From an uncultured Dehalococcoidia bacterium (GTDB taxonomy: Bacteria > Chloroflexota > Dehalococcoidia > Lucifugimonadales > Australimonadaceae), in the NCBI GenBank assembly GCA_958295525.1, contig OY282355.1, positions 1,401,504 through 1,465,503 of the forward strand: 64,000 bases of DNA, read 5' to 3'. A program made the position numbers and the translations under genes. Of this stretch, positions 8,043 to 16,350 are shown one piece after another (position 1 is the first letter of the stretch; each line of letters starts with the position of its first letter). Under the pieces are notes generated by a model. That model was given only the letters and a program-made list of their open reading frames with translations. It ran no database searches and was not told where the DNA came from.

Positions 8043-10451
8043 ATGGTCGTTCAGGAAGCGTCCCAGTACACGGCAAGCGACATCCAGGTGCTCGAGGGGC
8101 TGGAGGCCGTCCGCCGACGCCCCGGTATGTACATCGGGAGCACGGATCAGCGCGGGCTGCATCACCTCGTCTACGAAATCGTGGACAACGCCGTGGACGA
8201 GGCGATGGCGGGCTACTGCGACCGGGTGTTCGTTACGCTGCACGCCGACAACACCGTGTCGGTGCGCGACAACGGGCGCGGCATTCCGACCGACACGCAC
8301 GCGACGACGGGGAGGCCGGCGCTCGAGACGATTATGACCACGCTGCACGCGGGCGGCAAGTTCGGCGGCGGCGCCTACAAAGTGTCCGGCGGGCTGCACG
8401 GCGTCGGCGCCTCGGTCGTGAACGCGCTCTCGGAGCGTATGCGGGTCGAGGCGCGGCGCGACGGGCGCGTCCACTCGCAAGAGTACACCCGGGGCGTCCC
8501 CGACGGCGACGTCGTTGACGAGGGCCTCGTCGCCGAGGGCGACGCCTTCACGGAAGGAACGGTCGTGCGCTTTCTGGCCGACGGAGAGATCTTCGGCCCG
8601 GCCAACTACGACCGCGACACGCTGATCCAGCGGTTCCGCGAGATGGCGTACCTGAACAAGGGGATTTGGCTCTCGTTCGCGTCGGAGGCCCACCCGGACG
8701 CCGACCGCGCGTTCTACTTCGAGGGAGGAATCGCCAGTTTCGTCAAGCAACTGAATCAGAGCCGCGAGTCGCTGCAGGACGAGCCGTTCTACTTCGAGCA
8801 GAAGACCGACCACGCGATGGTGGAGGTCGCCCTGCAGTACAACACCGGCTTCTACGAACAGACGCTGGCGTTCGCCAACTGCATCAACACCGCCGACGGG
8901 GGAACGCACCTCGTAGGATTCCGCGCCGGGCTCACCCGCGCCATCAACAACTACGCCAAGAAAAGCAAACTGGTCAAAGAGGACACGGGCAACTTCAGCG
9001 GCGACGACGTCCGCGAGGGGCTCACGGCCATCGTGAGCGTCCGCCTCGAGGAGCCGCAGTTCGAGGGGCAGACGAAAGGCAAACTGGGAAACGCCGAAAC
9101 GAAAACCGCCGTCGAGCAGACGCTCGTGCAGCATTTGGAGTTCTACCTGGAGGAGCATCCGCACGAGGGCAGGCGGATCGTCGAGAAGTGCCTCACGTCG
9201 CAGAAGGCGCGGGATGCGGCGCGGAAGGCGCGCGATCTCGTGATACGCAAAAACGCGATGGACGGCGGCTCGCTGCCCGGCAAACTCGCGGACTGCTCGG
9301 AGCGCAACCCCGAACTCTGCGAGTTGTACGTGGTCGAGGGCGACTCCGCCGGAGGCTCGGCGAAAGGCGGACGCGACCGGCGCACGCAGGCCATTCTGCC
9401 CCTGCGGGGCAAGATCCTCAACGTGGAGAAGGCGCGCCCCGACAAAATGCTCGCCCACGAGGAGATCCGAGCCCTCATCACCGCGCTCGGCGCCGGGCTC
9501 GGCGAAGACTTCAACCTCGCCAAACTGCGCTACCACATGGTCATCATAATGACCGACGCCGACGTGGACGGCGCGCACATCCGCACGCTGCTGCTCACGT
9601 TCTTCTTCCGCAATATGCGCGAATTGATAGACGCGGGGCACCTCTACATCGCCCAGCCGCCGCTCTACCGCGCCTCACGCGGCAGGTCCGTCCAATACCA
9701 GTACTCCGAAGCCGAGAAGGAAGGCTGGCTCGCCAAGCAACTCTACGGCAGGCTCGCCGTCAAGACGGAAGACGGAACGGCGCTGCTCTCCGGCGCGAAA
9801 ATCCAGGGCCTCGTGGAGCGGCTCAAGGAGTTCCAGAACTGGACGAAGCCGCTCTCCAACCTCGGCCTCGCGCCGGAACTGGTCGGCCCGTTTATGCAGG
9901 GCGCGGAGAAAGGCATGTACCGCCTTGCGTTCGAAGGCGAGGGCTCGGTGGACGCCGTAGGGGAGTGGCTGACCGCGCAGGGATTCGAATGCCGCAAGGT
10001 CGTTGACGCGGAGCGGGGCGAGTACTTCATCGAGGTTTCGGGGCACGGCACGATCAACGTCCCCCGCGTGCTGGAGTCCGCCTTCGTGCACCGCGCGCAG
10101 CAACTCTTCCCCCCGGTCGCGGAGTGGGTGAACGGCCACGTCTACGCGGTGTCGCGCCGCGACAACGAAGTCGCCGGCGGCGTGCCCTGGCACGAACTCG
10201 CCGCCGCGCTGGAGCGCAACTCCGAGCGGCAAGGCATCGGCCTGCAGCGGTACAAAGGACTCGGCGAGATGAACCCGGAGCAACTCTGGGAGACGACGAT
10301 GGACCCGGCGTCGCGGACGCTGCTGCGGGTGTCCGTCGAGGACGCCGCCGCCGCCGACCGCGCCTTCACGGAACTGATGGGCGACCTCGTGCAGCCGCGC
10401 AAGGAGTGGATTCAGGCGCACGCCCGCCAGGTGAAGAACCTCGACGTCTAA
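8043..10451 (+). CDS. gyrB: DNA gyrase subunit B
   Basis: 802 aa. ATPase subunit of the type II topoisomerase that introduces negative supercoils. GHKL domain: EIVDNAVDEAMAGYCD, DNGRGIP and GGLHGVGASVVNALS within the first 130 residues. Toprim: EGDSAGGSAKGGRDRRTQA from about residue 432 and DADVDGAHIRTLLLTFFFR from about 505. Tail: GLQRYKGLGEMNPEQLWETT near 735. The stretch between about 545 and 730 is longer than in the roughly 640-residue GyrB of many bacteria and matches the position of the insert known in 800-residue GyrBs such as that of E. coli. gyrA and dnaA are not in the window. Confidence 0.98.
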   Translation: MVVQEASQYTASDIQVLEGLEAVRRRPGMYIGSTDQRGLHHLVYEIVDNAVDEAMAGYCDRVFVTLHADNTVSVRDNGRGIPTDTHATTGRPALETIMTTLHAGGKFGGGAYKVSGGLHGVGASVVNALSERMRVEARRDGRVHSQEYTRGVPDGDVVDEGLVAEGDAFTEGTVVRFLADGEIFGPANYDRDTLIQRFREMAYLNKGIWLSFASEAHPDADRAFYFEGGIASFVKQLNQSRESLQDEPFYFEQKTDHAMVEVALQYNTGFYEQTLAFANCINTADGGTHLVGFRAGLTRAINNYAKKSKLVKEDTGNFSGDDVREGLTAIVSVRLEEPQFEGQTKGKLGNAETKTAVEQTLVQHLEFYLEEHPHEGRRIVEKCLTSQKARDAARKARDLVIRKNAMDGGSLPGKLADCSERNPELCELYVVEGDSAGGSAKGGRDRRTQAILPLRGKILNVEKARPDKMLAHEEIRALITALGAGLGEDFNLAKLRYHMVIIMTDADVDGAHIRTLLLTFFFRNMRELIDAGHLYIAQPPLYRASRGRSVQYQYSEAEKEGWLAKQLYGRLAVKTEDGTALLSGAKIQGLVERLKEFQNWTKPLSNLGLAPELVGPFMQGAEKGMYRLAFEGEGSVDAVGEWLTAQGFECRKVVDAERGEYFIEVSGHGTINVPRVLESAFVHRAQQLFPPVAEWVNGHVYAVSRRDNEVAGGVPWHELAAALERNSERQGIGLQRYKGLGEMNPEQLWETTMDPASRTLLRVSVEDAAAADRAFTELMGDLVQPRKEWIQAHARQVKNLDV

Positions 10452-10456
10452 GGGTG

Positions 10457-10485
10457 GGGAGGAGCGAGCAGCAACGCTGCCTCCC
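10457..10485 (+). terminator. possible hairpin terminator after gyrB
   Basis: Just after the gyrB stop, GCAGC-AAC-GCTGC (10468-10480) is flanked by GGGAG and CTCCC arms. The hairpin is stable but has no T-tract, so a rho-independent role is only plausible. gyrB and nadC converge here, with 157 nt between their stops. Confidence 0.35.
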
Positions 10486-10608
10486 GAACAGAGATTGCAT
10501 AACGGCTCTTGTACGGATGAGGCGCCGCACATTCGATGGGCGTTGGTGAGCCATCTCCCCCTCGCCCTCTCCCGCCTCCTCTGTGCGCGGCAGCACGCCA
10601 GCGACGGG

Positions 10609-11460
10609 TTACGCCACGCGGATCTCCAAACTGATGTCGAGCGCCTGGGCGGAGTGGGTTACGGAGCCGGTGGAGAGAAAGTCCACGCCCGTTTCGGCGA
10701 CGGCGCGGACGTTGGCGAGCGTGATGCCGCCGGACGCCTCGGTGAGCGCGCGGCCTTTGCAGAGCGCGACGCCCTCGCGCATCTGATCAGGCGTCATATT
10801 GTCGAAGAGCACGATGTCGGCGCCGGCGTCCAGCGCCTCGCGCACTTGATCGAGCGTGTCGCACTCGACTTCGACGCGGATAGTGTGGGCGGCCTCGCGC
10901 TTGGCGCGTTGAATGAGGGCGGTCATCGTCTCGCCTCGCGTGGCCATCGCCGCAATGTGGTTGTCCTTGATGAGGATGCCGTCGCCTGCGCTCATCCGGT
11001 GGTTGCGGCCGCCGCCCATACGGACGGCGTACTTATCGAGCAGCCGCCAGCCGGGGAGCGTTTTGCGCGTGTCTATGACTTGCGCGGGAAGCCCCTCGAC
11101 GGCGCGGACGAACTCGCCGACGGCGGTGGCGACGCCGCTCATCCGCTGGGCGAAGTTGAGGGCGACGCGCTCGGCGCGCAGGATGCTGGACATCCGCCCG
11201 CGAATGGCGGCGACGTACATACCGCGCTCGACCGGGGAGCCGTCGTTCACGAGGCGCTCGGTCTCGAGGGCGGGGTCGAGTTCGCGGAAGACGGCGAGGG
11301 CGACGTCGACGCCGGCGAGGACGCCGTTCGCCTTCGGCATCATCAGCGCCTCGCTCGCCAGGTCGTCGGGGAGGAGGGAGGATGTGGGGTCGTAGGCGGC
11401 CTCGTCCTCGGCGAGCGCCATGCGGATCAGTTCGAGCGTTCCGTGCCAGTGGTGAAGCAT
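10609..11460 (-). CDS. nadC: nicotinate-nucleotide pyrophosphorylase (carboxylating)
   Basis: 283 aa. Quinolinate phosphoribosyltransferase, making nicotinate mononucleotide in de novo NAD synthesis. Seen: LNFAQRMSGVAT, VIDTRKTLPGWRLLDKYAV, GGGRNHRMSAGDGILIKDNH (substrate-binding Arg, His and Lys), EVECDTLDQVREALDAGAD and ASGGITLANVRAVAETGVD. Length and order match the family. It is convergent with gyrB. nadA and nadB are not in the window. Confidence 0.96.
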   Translation of the reverse strand: MLHHWHGTLELIRMALAEDEAAYDPTSSLLPDDLASEALMMPKANGVLAGVDVALAVFRELDPALETERLVNDGSPVERGMYVAAIRGRMSSILRAERVALNFAQRMSGVATAVGEFVRAVEGLPAQVIDTRKTLPGWRLLDKYAVRMGGGRNHRMSAGDGILIKDNHIAAMATRGETMTALIQRAKREAAHTIRVEVECDTLDQVREALDAGADIVLFDNMTPDQMREGVALCKGRALTEASGGITLANVRAVAETGVDFLSTGSVTHSAQALDISLEIRVA

Positions 11461-11586
11461 CGCCGCGCTCCCGCGTAGGTGATTAGGGAAATTTTACGGC
11501 GGCGCGGGGAGGCGATTGTGAAGAATTGCACAATGAGGCGCGGGGCGCAAGAGGCGGCGCGGCGCGGCTGCGCCAAAGGCGGGGCC

Positions 11587-12168
11587 CTATGCCGGCGGCT
11601 TCTGCCTAGCGAGCCAAGCCTCGAAATCGCGCCACGGCCGCATCCGATGTTCATACGGCTGGCGCGAGGGGTGCGGAGGGTGGCCGCCGTCCGTCAGGTC
11701 GCCCAGCGTTCGCAGTTTCTTCCGGCGGTCCGCCGCTAAAAGCATCTCTCCGACCGCGATCACCTGCGGGTTTGCCCGGCCCCCCCAGTTTCCCCAAGCG
11801 CACACGATAGCATCGGCTTGCCGGGCCGCCTCGCGGATGTGCGCGTCATTGTCCGGGCCGACAGGGTCATTGACGACCCCGCGCACGTTCGGGACGGCGG
11901 AGCGAAGGGCGCGCAGGTTGACGATCACCAGCCTGCCGTAGCCGTCCCGCTCAGCGAACCCCATGCACCTGCGCACCGTGTGGTCGGATGCGTTTTCGTC
12001 AGCCGTGATCGGGTTGAGCATCAAAAACGCGCACGTTTTCGCGGGGTCGCCGTTTGGGGTTTCGACTTCCAGCCAGTAGCGGTACGCCCGATCCGCGGAG
12101 AAGCAGACGTCGTGCATTCCGCCGGCCAGCGGCCGGCCGCACGCCGGGCAGGGTTTGCTCATCGCCAT
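11587..12168 (-). CDS. DUF1643 domain protein with N-terminal CxxC motif
   Basis: 193 aa. The core shows the DUF1643 pattern: CAFLMLNPITADENASDHTVRRCMGFA, then GYGRLVIVNLRALRS and IVCAWGNWG. The function of this family is not established. An N-terminal CPACGRPL and CFSADR could bind a metal. The start (ATG 12168 or 12162) lies inside the end of miaB, a 10-nt overlap, so it is translated from the miaB mRNA. No signal peptide. 126 nt downstream to nadC hold nothing recognisable. Confidence 0.8.
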   Translation of the reverse strand: MAMSKPCPACGRPLAGGMHDVCFSADRAYRYWLEVETPNGDPAKTCAFLMLNPITADENASDHTVRRCMGFAERDGYGRLVIVNLRALRSAVPNVRGVVNDPVGPDNDAHIREAARQADAIVCAWGNWGGRANPQVIAVGEMLLAADRRKKLRTLGDLTDGGHPPHPSRQPYEHRMRPWRDFEAWLARQKPPA

Positions 12169-13517
12169 GCGCTCCTTCTCTCGGCGACTGCGGCGGGGCT
12201 GTCCGCCCTTGCATCGTCCAGGGCGCCGTTCTCCGGCGCGCGCCCTTGCAGCGACCAGGGCGTCGTTTTCGTGACGCGGACGTTCACGAGGTCGCCGAGG
12301 GCGACGGGCGCCGACGGGGCGTCGTCGAAGAAGACGAGTTTGTCGGTTCGCGCGCGGCCTTGCCAGCGGTCTTTGTTCCGGCCGTCCACGAGGATTTCCT
12401 GCGTGGAGCCGAAGCAGCCGGCGTTGATTTCGGAGAGGATGGCTTCCTGCGCGGCTTCAACGGCCTTGAGGCGGCGGCGCTTCTCCTCTTGCGGGACGTC
12501 GTCGTCGAGTTTGCGCGCGGCGTAGGTGTTGGGGCGAACGGAGTACATCGCGGCGTGCGTTTTGTCGAAGCGCAGGTCGCGGACCATATCCAGCGTGTCT
12601 TCGAATTGGGCGTCGGTTTCGCCCGGGAAGCCGACGATGAGGTCGGTGACCATCGCCACGCCGGGGACGGTTTCGCGGACGCGGGCGACGAGTTCGCGGT
12701 ACTGCGCGTTGGTGTAGCCGCGCCGCATATTGGCGAGCGTCTCGTCGTTGCCGGCCTGGAAGGGCAGGTTGACGCACTCCATTACGCGGGGGAGTCCGGC
12801 GACGGCCTCGATGATGCGGTCGCTCATATCGTTGGGGTGCGAGGTGAGGAAGCGGATGCGGGCGATTTCGGGGACGCGGTCGTGCACGGCCTCGAGGAGA
12901 TCGGCGAGGTCGGGCTCGCCCGGGAGGTCGTGGCCGTAGGAGTCGACGTTTTGGCCGAGGAGCGTCACCTCGCGGACGCCGCGCGCGGCGAGCATTTTGC
13001 ATTCCTCGACGAGTTCCGCGACGGGGCGGGAGACCTCGCGCCCGCGCCGATAGGGGATGATGCAGAACGTGCAGAACTTGTCGCAGCCGTGAATGACGGG
13101 GACGTGCGTGGTCACGGAGGGATGGCCTGGGACGAACGGCCCGGCGCAGCCGTCGGGGTCGACGCCGAACTTGTCGCCGACCATCTCGATGAGGGGCTCG
13201 AACTGCTGGGGCTGCATAAAGACGTCGACGTAGGGGTGGCGCTTGCGGAGGTCGTCTTGCTTGGGGCCGACCATGCAGCCCATCAGCGCGAGCGTCTTTT
13301 CGGGGAAGCGCTGCTTCCAGGGCTTGAGGGAGGTGAGCATGCCGGTTACGCGGTCTTCGGCCTGCTGACGGACGACGCAACTGTTGAGGACGATGACGTC
13401 GGCCTGCTTGGGATTGTCCGTCCAATCGAGGCCGAGTTGCTCCAAGCCCGCGCCCATGCGCTCGGAGTCGGCCTTGTTCATTTGGCATCCGACGGTCCAG
13501 ACGTGATAGGTGGGCAT
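12159..13517 (-). CDS. miaB: tRNA-2-methylthio-N6-dimethylallyladenosine synthase
   Basis: 452 aa. Radical-SAM methylthiotransferase acting on i6A37 of tRNAs. N-terminal UPF0004 domain with the three cluster cysteines Cys11 (VGCQMNKADS), Cys47 (NSCVV) and Cys81 (GCMVG). The radical-SAM CxxxCxxC is at residues 145-152 (CDKFCTFC). LTSHPND and FPGETDAQFEDTL follow. A C-terminal TRAM domain starts near residue 370 (EILVDGRNKDRWQGRARTD). It precedes and overlaps the DUF1643 gene. Confidence 0.95.
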   Translation of the reverse strand: MPTYHVWTVGCQMNKADSERMGAGLEQLGLDWTDNPKQADVIVLNSCVVRQQAEDRVTGMLTSLKPWKQRFPEKTLALMGCMVGPKQDDLRKRHPYVDVFMQPQQFEPLIEMVGDKFGVDPDGCAGPFVPGHPSVTTHVPVIHGCDKFCTFCIIPYRRGREVSRPVAELVEECKMLAARGVREVTLLGQNVDSYGHDLPGEPDLADLLEAVHDRVPEIARIRFLTSHPNDMSDRIIEAVAGLPRVMECVNLPFQAGNDETLANMRRGYTNAQYRELVARVRETVPGVAMVTDLIVGFPGETDAQFEDTLDMVRDLRFDKTHAAMYSVRPNTYAARKLDDDVPQEEKRRRLKAVEAAQEAILSEINAGCFGSTQEILVDGRNKDRWQGRARTDKLVFFDDAPSAPVALGDLVNVRVTKTTPWSLQGRAPENGALDDARADSPAAVAERRSAWR

Positions 13518-13540
13518 AGCGTCGCGTTCTCCGTCCGGCC

Positions 13541-13894
13541 TTATCTCAACTGGCCGGGGATTGGGATGAGCCGCTTCCGGACAGGGTCGACCACTAGATG
13601 GAATATCTCGAGCATCGTCGCGCCGAGGATGGCGCGCGCACTGTCGGAGTTGAAAACGACGGGCACGGTTTTCCTGCGTCCTTCGAACTCCACCAACGCC
13701 TCCCCCGTCTCCAGTTCCACGAGTTCCTCATTGGCCGTTCTGAACAGGCTGGCTTCCTGCGGAACGACGCCCAGCCTCCGCAAGAGGCCAACGGGGAGCG
13801 CGGTGCGGTTCGCGCCGATATCCACGAGGGCGTCAAGGTCCTCCGCGAGGCCATTCGCGCCGATGACCCGGATATTTACGGTGAACATTCCCAT
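13541..13894 (-). CDS. retropepsin-like clan AA aspartic protease homologue, substituted active site
   Basis: 117 aa, one retropepsin-size domain. The active-site position reads ALVDIGANRTALP: the usual Asp-Thr/Ser-Gly is Asp-Ile-Gly, so catalysis is doubtful. The flap-side AILGATMLEIFHLVVD (Ile/Leu-Leu-Gly) is the second conserved element of the family. No signal peptide. It overlaps the next upstream gene, a paralogue, by 19 nt; the two arose by tandem duplication. Such small proteins dimerise to build the active site, so a heterodimer with the neighbour is possible (inferred). Confidence 0.75.
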   Translation of the reverse strand: MGMFTVNIRVIGANGLAEDLDALVDIGANRTALPVGLLRRLGVVPQEASLFRTANEELVELETGEALVEFEGRRKTVPVVFNSDSARAILGATMLEIFHLVVDPVRKRLIPIPGQLR

Positions 13895-14253
13895 GTCGCC
13901 GCCTTCTTCAGGAGGGCGTCCACCGGCGTAAGGCGTTCGTTCCGCATATCCACGGCGAGGCTGAGGTTCTCCAAAGCCGTGGCCCCCAACAGAGGAGAGG
14001 AAGCGTCGTCGCCGAAAACGACTAGCACAGGCACGCCTTCCCCTTCGTAGCGGAGGTTGACGGGCCCAACCTCGTACTCAATGCGAGTATCGTCGGCCAG
14101 ACGGAATCCTCGCCGCCCCGACGGCCTCACGCCGATAGAGCGGAGGGCTTGGCTAGGTATGACTGAGTAGGTTGCGCCGGTGTCCACGAGGGCGTCGCAA
14201 TCCAATTGCCCCTGCGGGCCCTCGAAGGTCACGCGCACGCTGAAGGTTCCCAT
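13876..14253 (-). CDS. retropepsin-like clan AA aspartic protease
   Basis: 125 aa from ATG 14253 (MGTFSVRVTFEG), preceded by GAAGAAG. The frame is open further, to 14328, but that part would run into tRNA-Ser, so the internal start is chosen. The catalytic motif ALVDTGATYSVIP is intact, and LLGATALENLSLAVD is the second conserved block. Paralogue of the following gene, which has lost the Thr of the active site. Substrates of these bacterial proteins are unknown. Confidence 0.8.
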   Translation of the reverse strand: MGTFSVRVTFEGPQGQLDCDALVDTGATYSVIPSQALRSIGVRPSGRRGFRLADDTRIEYEVGPVNLRYEGEGVPVLVVFGDDASSPLLGATALENLSLAVDMRNERLTPVDALLKKAATWECSP

Positions 14254-14279
14254 TACTTCTTCACGCCGCCGGCAAGTCG

Positions 14280-14372
14280 TGGCGGAGGGAGCGGGATTCG
14301 AACCCGCGAGGGGGCTCATCACCCCCAACCCGCTTAGCAGGCGGGCGCACTAGGCCACTATGCGATCCCTCC
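14280..14372 (-). tRNA. tRNA-Ser (GCU anticodon)
   Basis: On the minus strand a 7-bp acceptor GGAGGGA/TCCCTCC closes the molecule. The anticodon arm is CCCGC-CTGCTAA-GCGGG with anticodon GCT. A long variable arm (GGGGG...CCCCC) gives the class II shape typical of serine. The T-arm is CGGGTTCGAATCCCG. The discriminator is G and CCA is encoded (14280-14282). Confidence 0.97.
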
Positions 14373-14463
14373 GCATCGCTTGCAGGATAGCAGAACGGAG
14401 GGCGGCCTTCCATACCTGCGGCTGCGCGGGACGGCGCGGGCTAACGCTCCAGCGGCGGAACGC

Positions 14464-15657
14464 TCAGTTCAGCCGCTCGAATATCGTCGAGACGCCCTGC
14501 CCGCCGCCGACGCACATCGTGACGAGGCCGTACTGCCCGTCGCTCCGCGTCAACTCCTCCATCAACTTCACGGTCATAATCGCGCCCGTCGCCCCCACCG
14601 GATGGCCCAGCGAGATGCCGCTCCCGTTGACGTTCGTCCGCTCCCAGTCCATATCCAACTCGCGGATCACGTGCAGCGCCTGCGCCGCGAACGCCTCGTT
14701 CAACTCGATCAGGTCCAAGTCGCCGACCGCCATTCCTGTCTTCTCCAGAACCTTCCGCGTGGACGGCACCGGACCGATGCCCATCACCGCCGGGTCCACG
14801 CCGGAGACGCCGCGCCCCACCCAGCGCAGCCGCGCCTCGATCCCCTCGGCCTCCGCGCGCTCCCGCGACATCACGACCACCGCCGCCGCGCCATCGTTCA
14901 CTCCCGCCGAGTTGCCCGCCGTCACCGTCCCGCCTTCCTTGAACACCGGCCGCAACTTGCCCAGCCCCTCCGCCGTCGTGTCGGCGCGCGGGTGCTCGTC
15001 CAGCGTTGCGGCCACCGGGTCGCCGCGCCGCTGCGGAACGCTCACCGGAACGATCTGCCCGTCGAACCGGCCCTCCGCCTGCGCCCGAACCGCCCGCTGA
15101 TGGCTGGCCGCCGCCAACTCGTCCTGCGCCTCGCGGCTCACCTCGAAACGCTCCGCCACGTTCTCCGCCGTAACGCCCATGTGGTAGTCGTAAATCGGGC
15201 AGTTCAGCCCCATCGTCAGCCCGTCCGTAACGGCGTAATCGCCCATCCGCGGCCCCTCGAACCGAACCCCCCGCATCAGATACGGGACGCGGCTCATGCT
15301 GTCCGCGCCCCCCGCGACGACGATCTCCGACTCCCCCGCAGCGATGGATTGGACGGCCAGGTTGATCGCCTCCAGCCCCGACGAGCAGGCGCGGTTCACC
15401 GTCATCGCCGGAACGTAGTCGGGGAGCCCCGCCTTCAGCATCGCCCGCCGCGCGACGTAGCCCGTCTCGTCGGCCTGCAGGACGTTCCCCATAATCACTT
15501 CGTCCACGTCCTCCGGGCGGACGCCGGCCCGCTCCACCGCCGCGCGGATGGCCGCCGCACCCAAGTCCGACGCCGGAACGTCCTTGAACGCCCCGCCGAA
15601 TCTGCCGACGGGCGTCCGCGCCCCGCTCACGATCACAACGTCCTGCATCATCATCAT
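14464..15657 (-). CDS. acetyl-CoA C-acyltransferase (thiolase)
   Basis: 397 aa from the first of four consecutive ATGs (15655-15657). GAGGAG lies 8 nt upstream and homology begins there (QDVVIVSGARTPVGRFGG), although the frame is open to 15735. Thiolase catalytic residues: Cys91 in NRACSSGLEA, the NEAFAAQAL region, His in GSGISLGHPVGATGA and Cys in MCVGGGQGV. It condenses two acetyl-CoA or cleaves 3-ketoacyl-CoA. It stands alone between tRNA-Ser and apt, so the biosynthetic or degradative role is open. An acyl-CoA dehydrogenase is present at the far end of the window. Confidence 0.93.
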   Translation of the reverse strand: MMMMQDVVIVSGARTPVGRFGGAFKDVPASDLGAAAIRAAVERAGVRPEDVDEVIMGNVLQADETGYVARRAMLKAGLPDYVPAMTVNRACSSGLEAINLAVQSIAAGESEIVVAGGADSMSRVPYLMRGVRFEGPRMGDYAVTDGLTMGLNCPIYDYHMGVTAENVAERFEVSREAQDELAAASHQRAVRAQAEGRFDGQIVPVSVPQRRGDPVAATLDEHPRADTTAEGLGKLRPVFKEGGTVTAGNSAGVNDGAAAVVVMSRERAEAEGIEARLRWVGRGVSGVDPAVMGIGPVPSTRKVLEKTGMAVGDLDLIELNEAFAAQALHVIRELDMDWERTNVNGSGISLGHPVGATGAIMTVKLMEELTRSDGQYGLVTMCVGGGQGVSTIFERLN

Positions 15658-15811
15658 CGCCGCTCCTCTCTCTTCTCTCGCCATCCCTCGCCGTTCTCGC
15701 CGTCCGCGCCGATTCTCCCGCCTTCCCTTGCTCATGTCAAACCATACCGGCGCGACTGGCGCGCGGGGTGGTAGCCTTGCGTCTCCAACTCCGCAAGCAG
15801 GACGCCTTCCG

Positions 15812-16330
15812 ATGAACCCCTCCTACGAAAGCCTTATCCGCGCCGTCCCCGACTTTCCGCAGCCCGGCGTTCTCTTCCGCGACATCACGCCGCTCCTCGC
15901 CGATCCGGACGCGCTCCGCGAAGCCGCGCTCGCACTCGCCGAGCCTTTTCGCGGCAAAGGCGTGGACCGGGTGGCCGCCATCGAAGCGCGGGGCTACATC
16001 CTCGGCGCGCCCGTCGCCCTCGAACTCGGCGCGGGATTCATTCCCTTGCGGAAGGCGGGCAAACTCCCCCGCGCAACCTTCTCCGCCGCCTACGAACTGG
16101 AATACGCGCAGGCTGAAATCGAAATGCACGCCGACGCGCTCCTCGCGCACCATAACGTTCTGATCGTGGACGACGTCATCGCCACCGGAGGAACGCTGGC
16201 CGCCGCGGTGGACCTCGTCCGGCAGGCGGGCGCCGCCGTCGCCGGCATCGCCGCCCTCATCGAACTCACCGCCCTCGACGGACGCGCCCGCCTCCCCGGC
16301 CAGGAAATCGCGTCTCTCGTCCGCTATTAG
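15812..16330 (+). CDS. apt: adenine phosphoribosyltransferase
   Basis: 172 aa from ATG 15812. Salvages adenine to AMP with PRPP. Start FPQPGVLFRDITPLLADP, then AAIEARGYILGAPVALELGAGFIPLRKAGKLP, and the PRPP-binding loop VLIVDDVIATGGT near residues 116-128: all hallmarks of Apt. It is divergent from the thiolase and convergent with priA (20 nt between stops). Confidence 0.95.
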   Translation: MNPSYESLIRAVPDFPQPGVLFRDITPLLADPDALREAALALAEPFRGKGVDRVAAIEARGYILGAPVALELGAGFIPLRKAGKLPRATFSAAYELEYAQAEIEMHADALLAHHNVLIVDDVIATGGTLAAAVDLVRQAGAAVAGIAALIELTALDGRARLPGQEIASLVRY

Positions 16331-16350
16331 GCGGGACGAAGCGGCCGGGG

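Noticed and set aside
8043-10532. Long antisense frames opposite gyrB and similar frames opposite most genes
   Set aside because: High-G+C codon bias keeps shadow frames open; they show no motifs, and their partner frames encode well-known proteins.
14254-14328. N-terminal extension of the retropepsin-like gene
   Set aside because: It runs through tRNA-Ser, while a good internal ATG with a ribosome-binding site starts the conserved domain.
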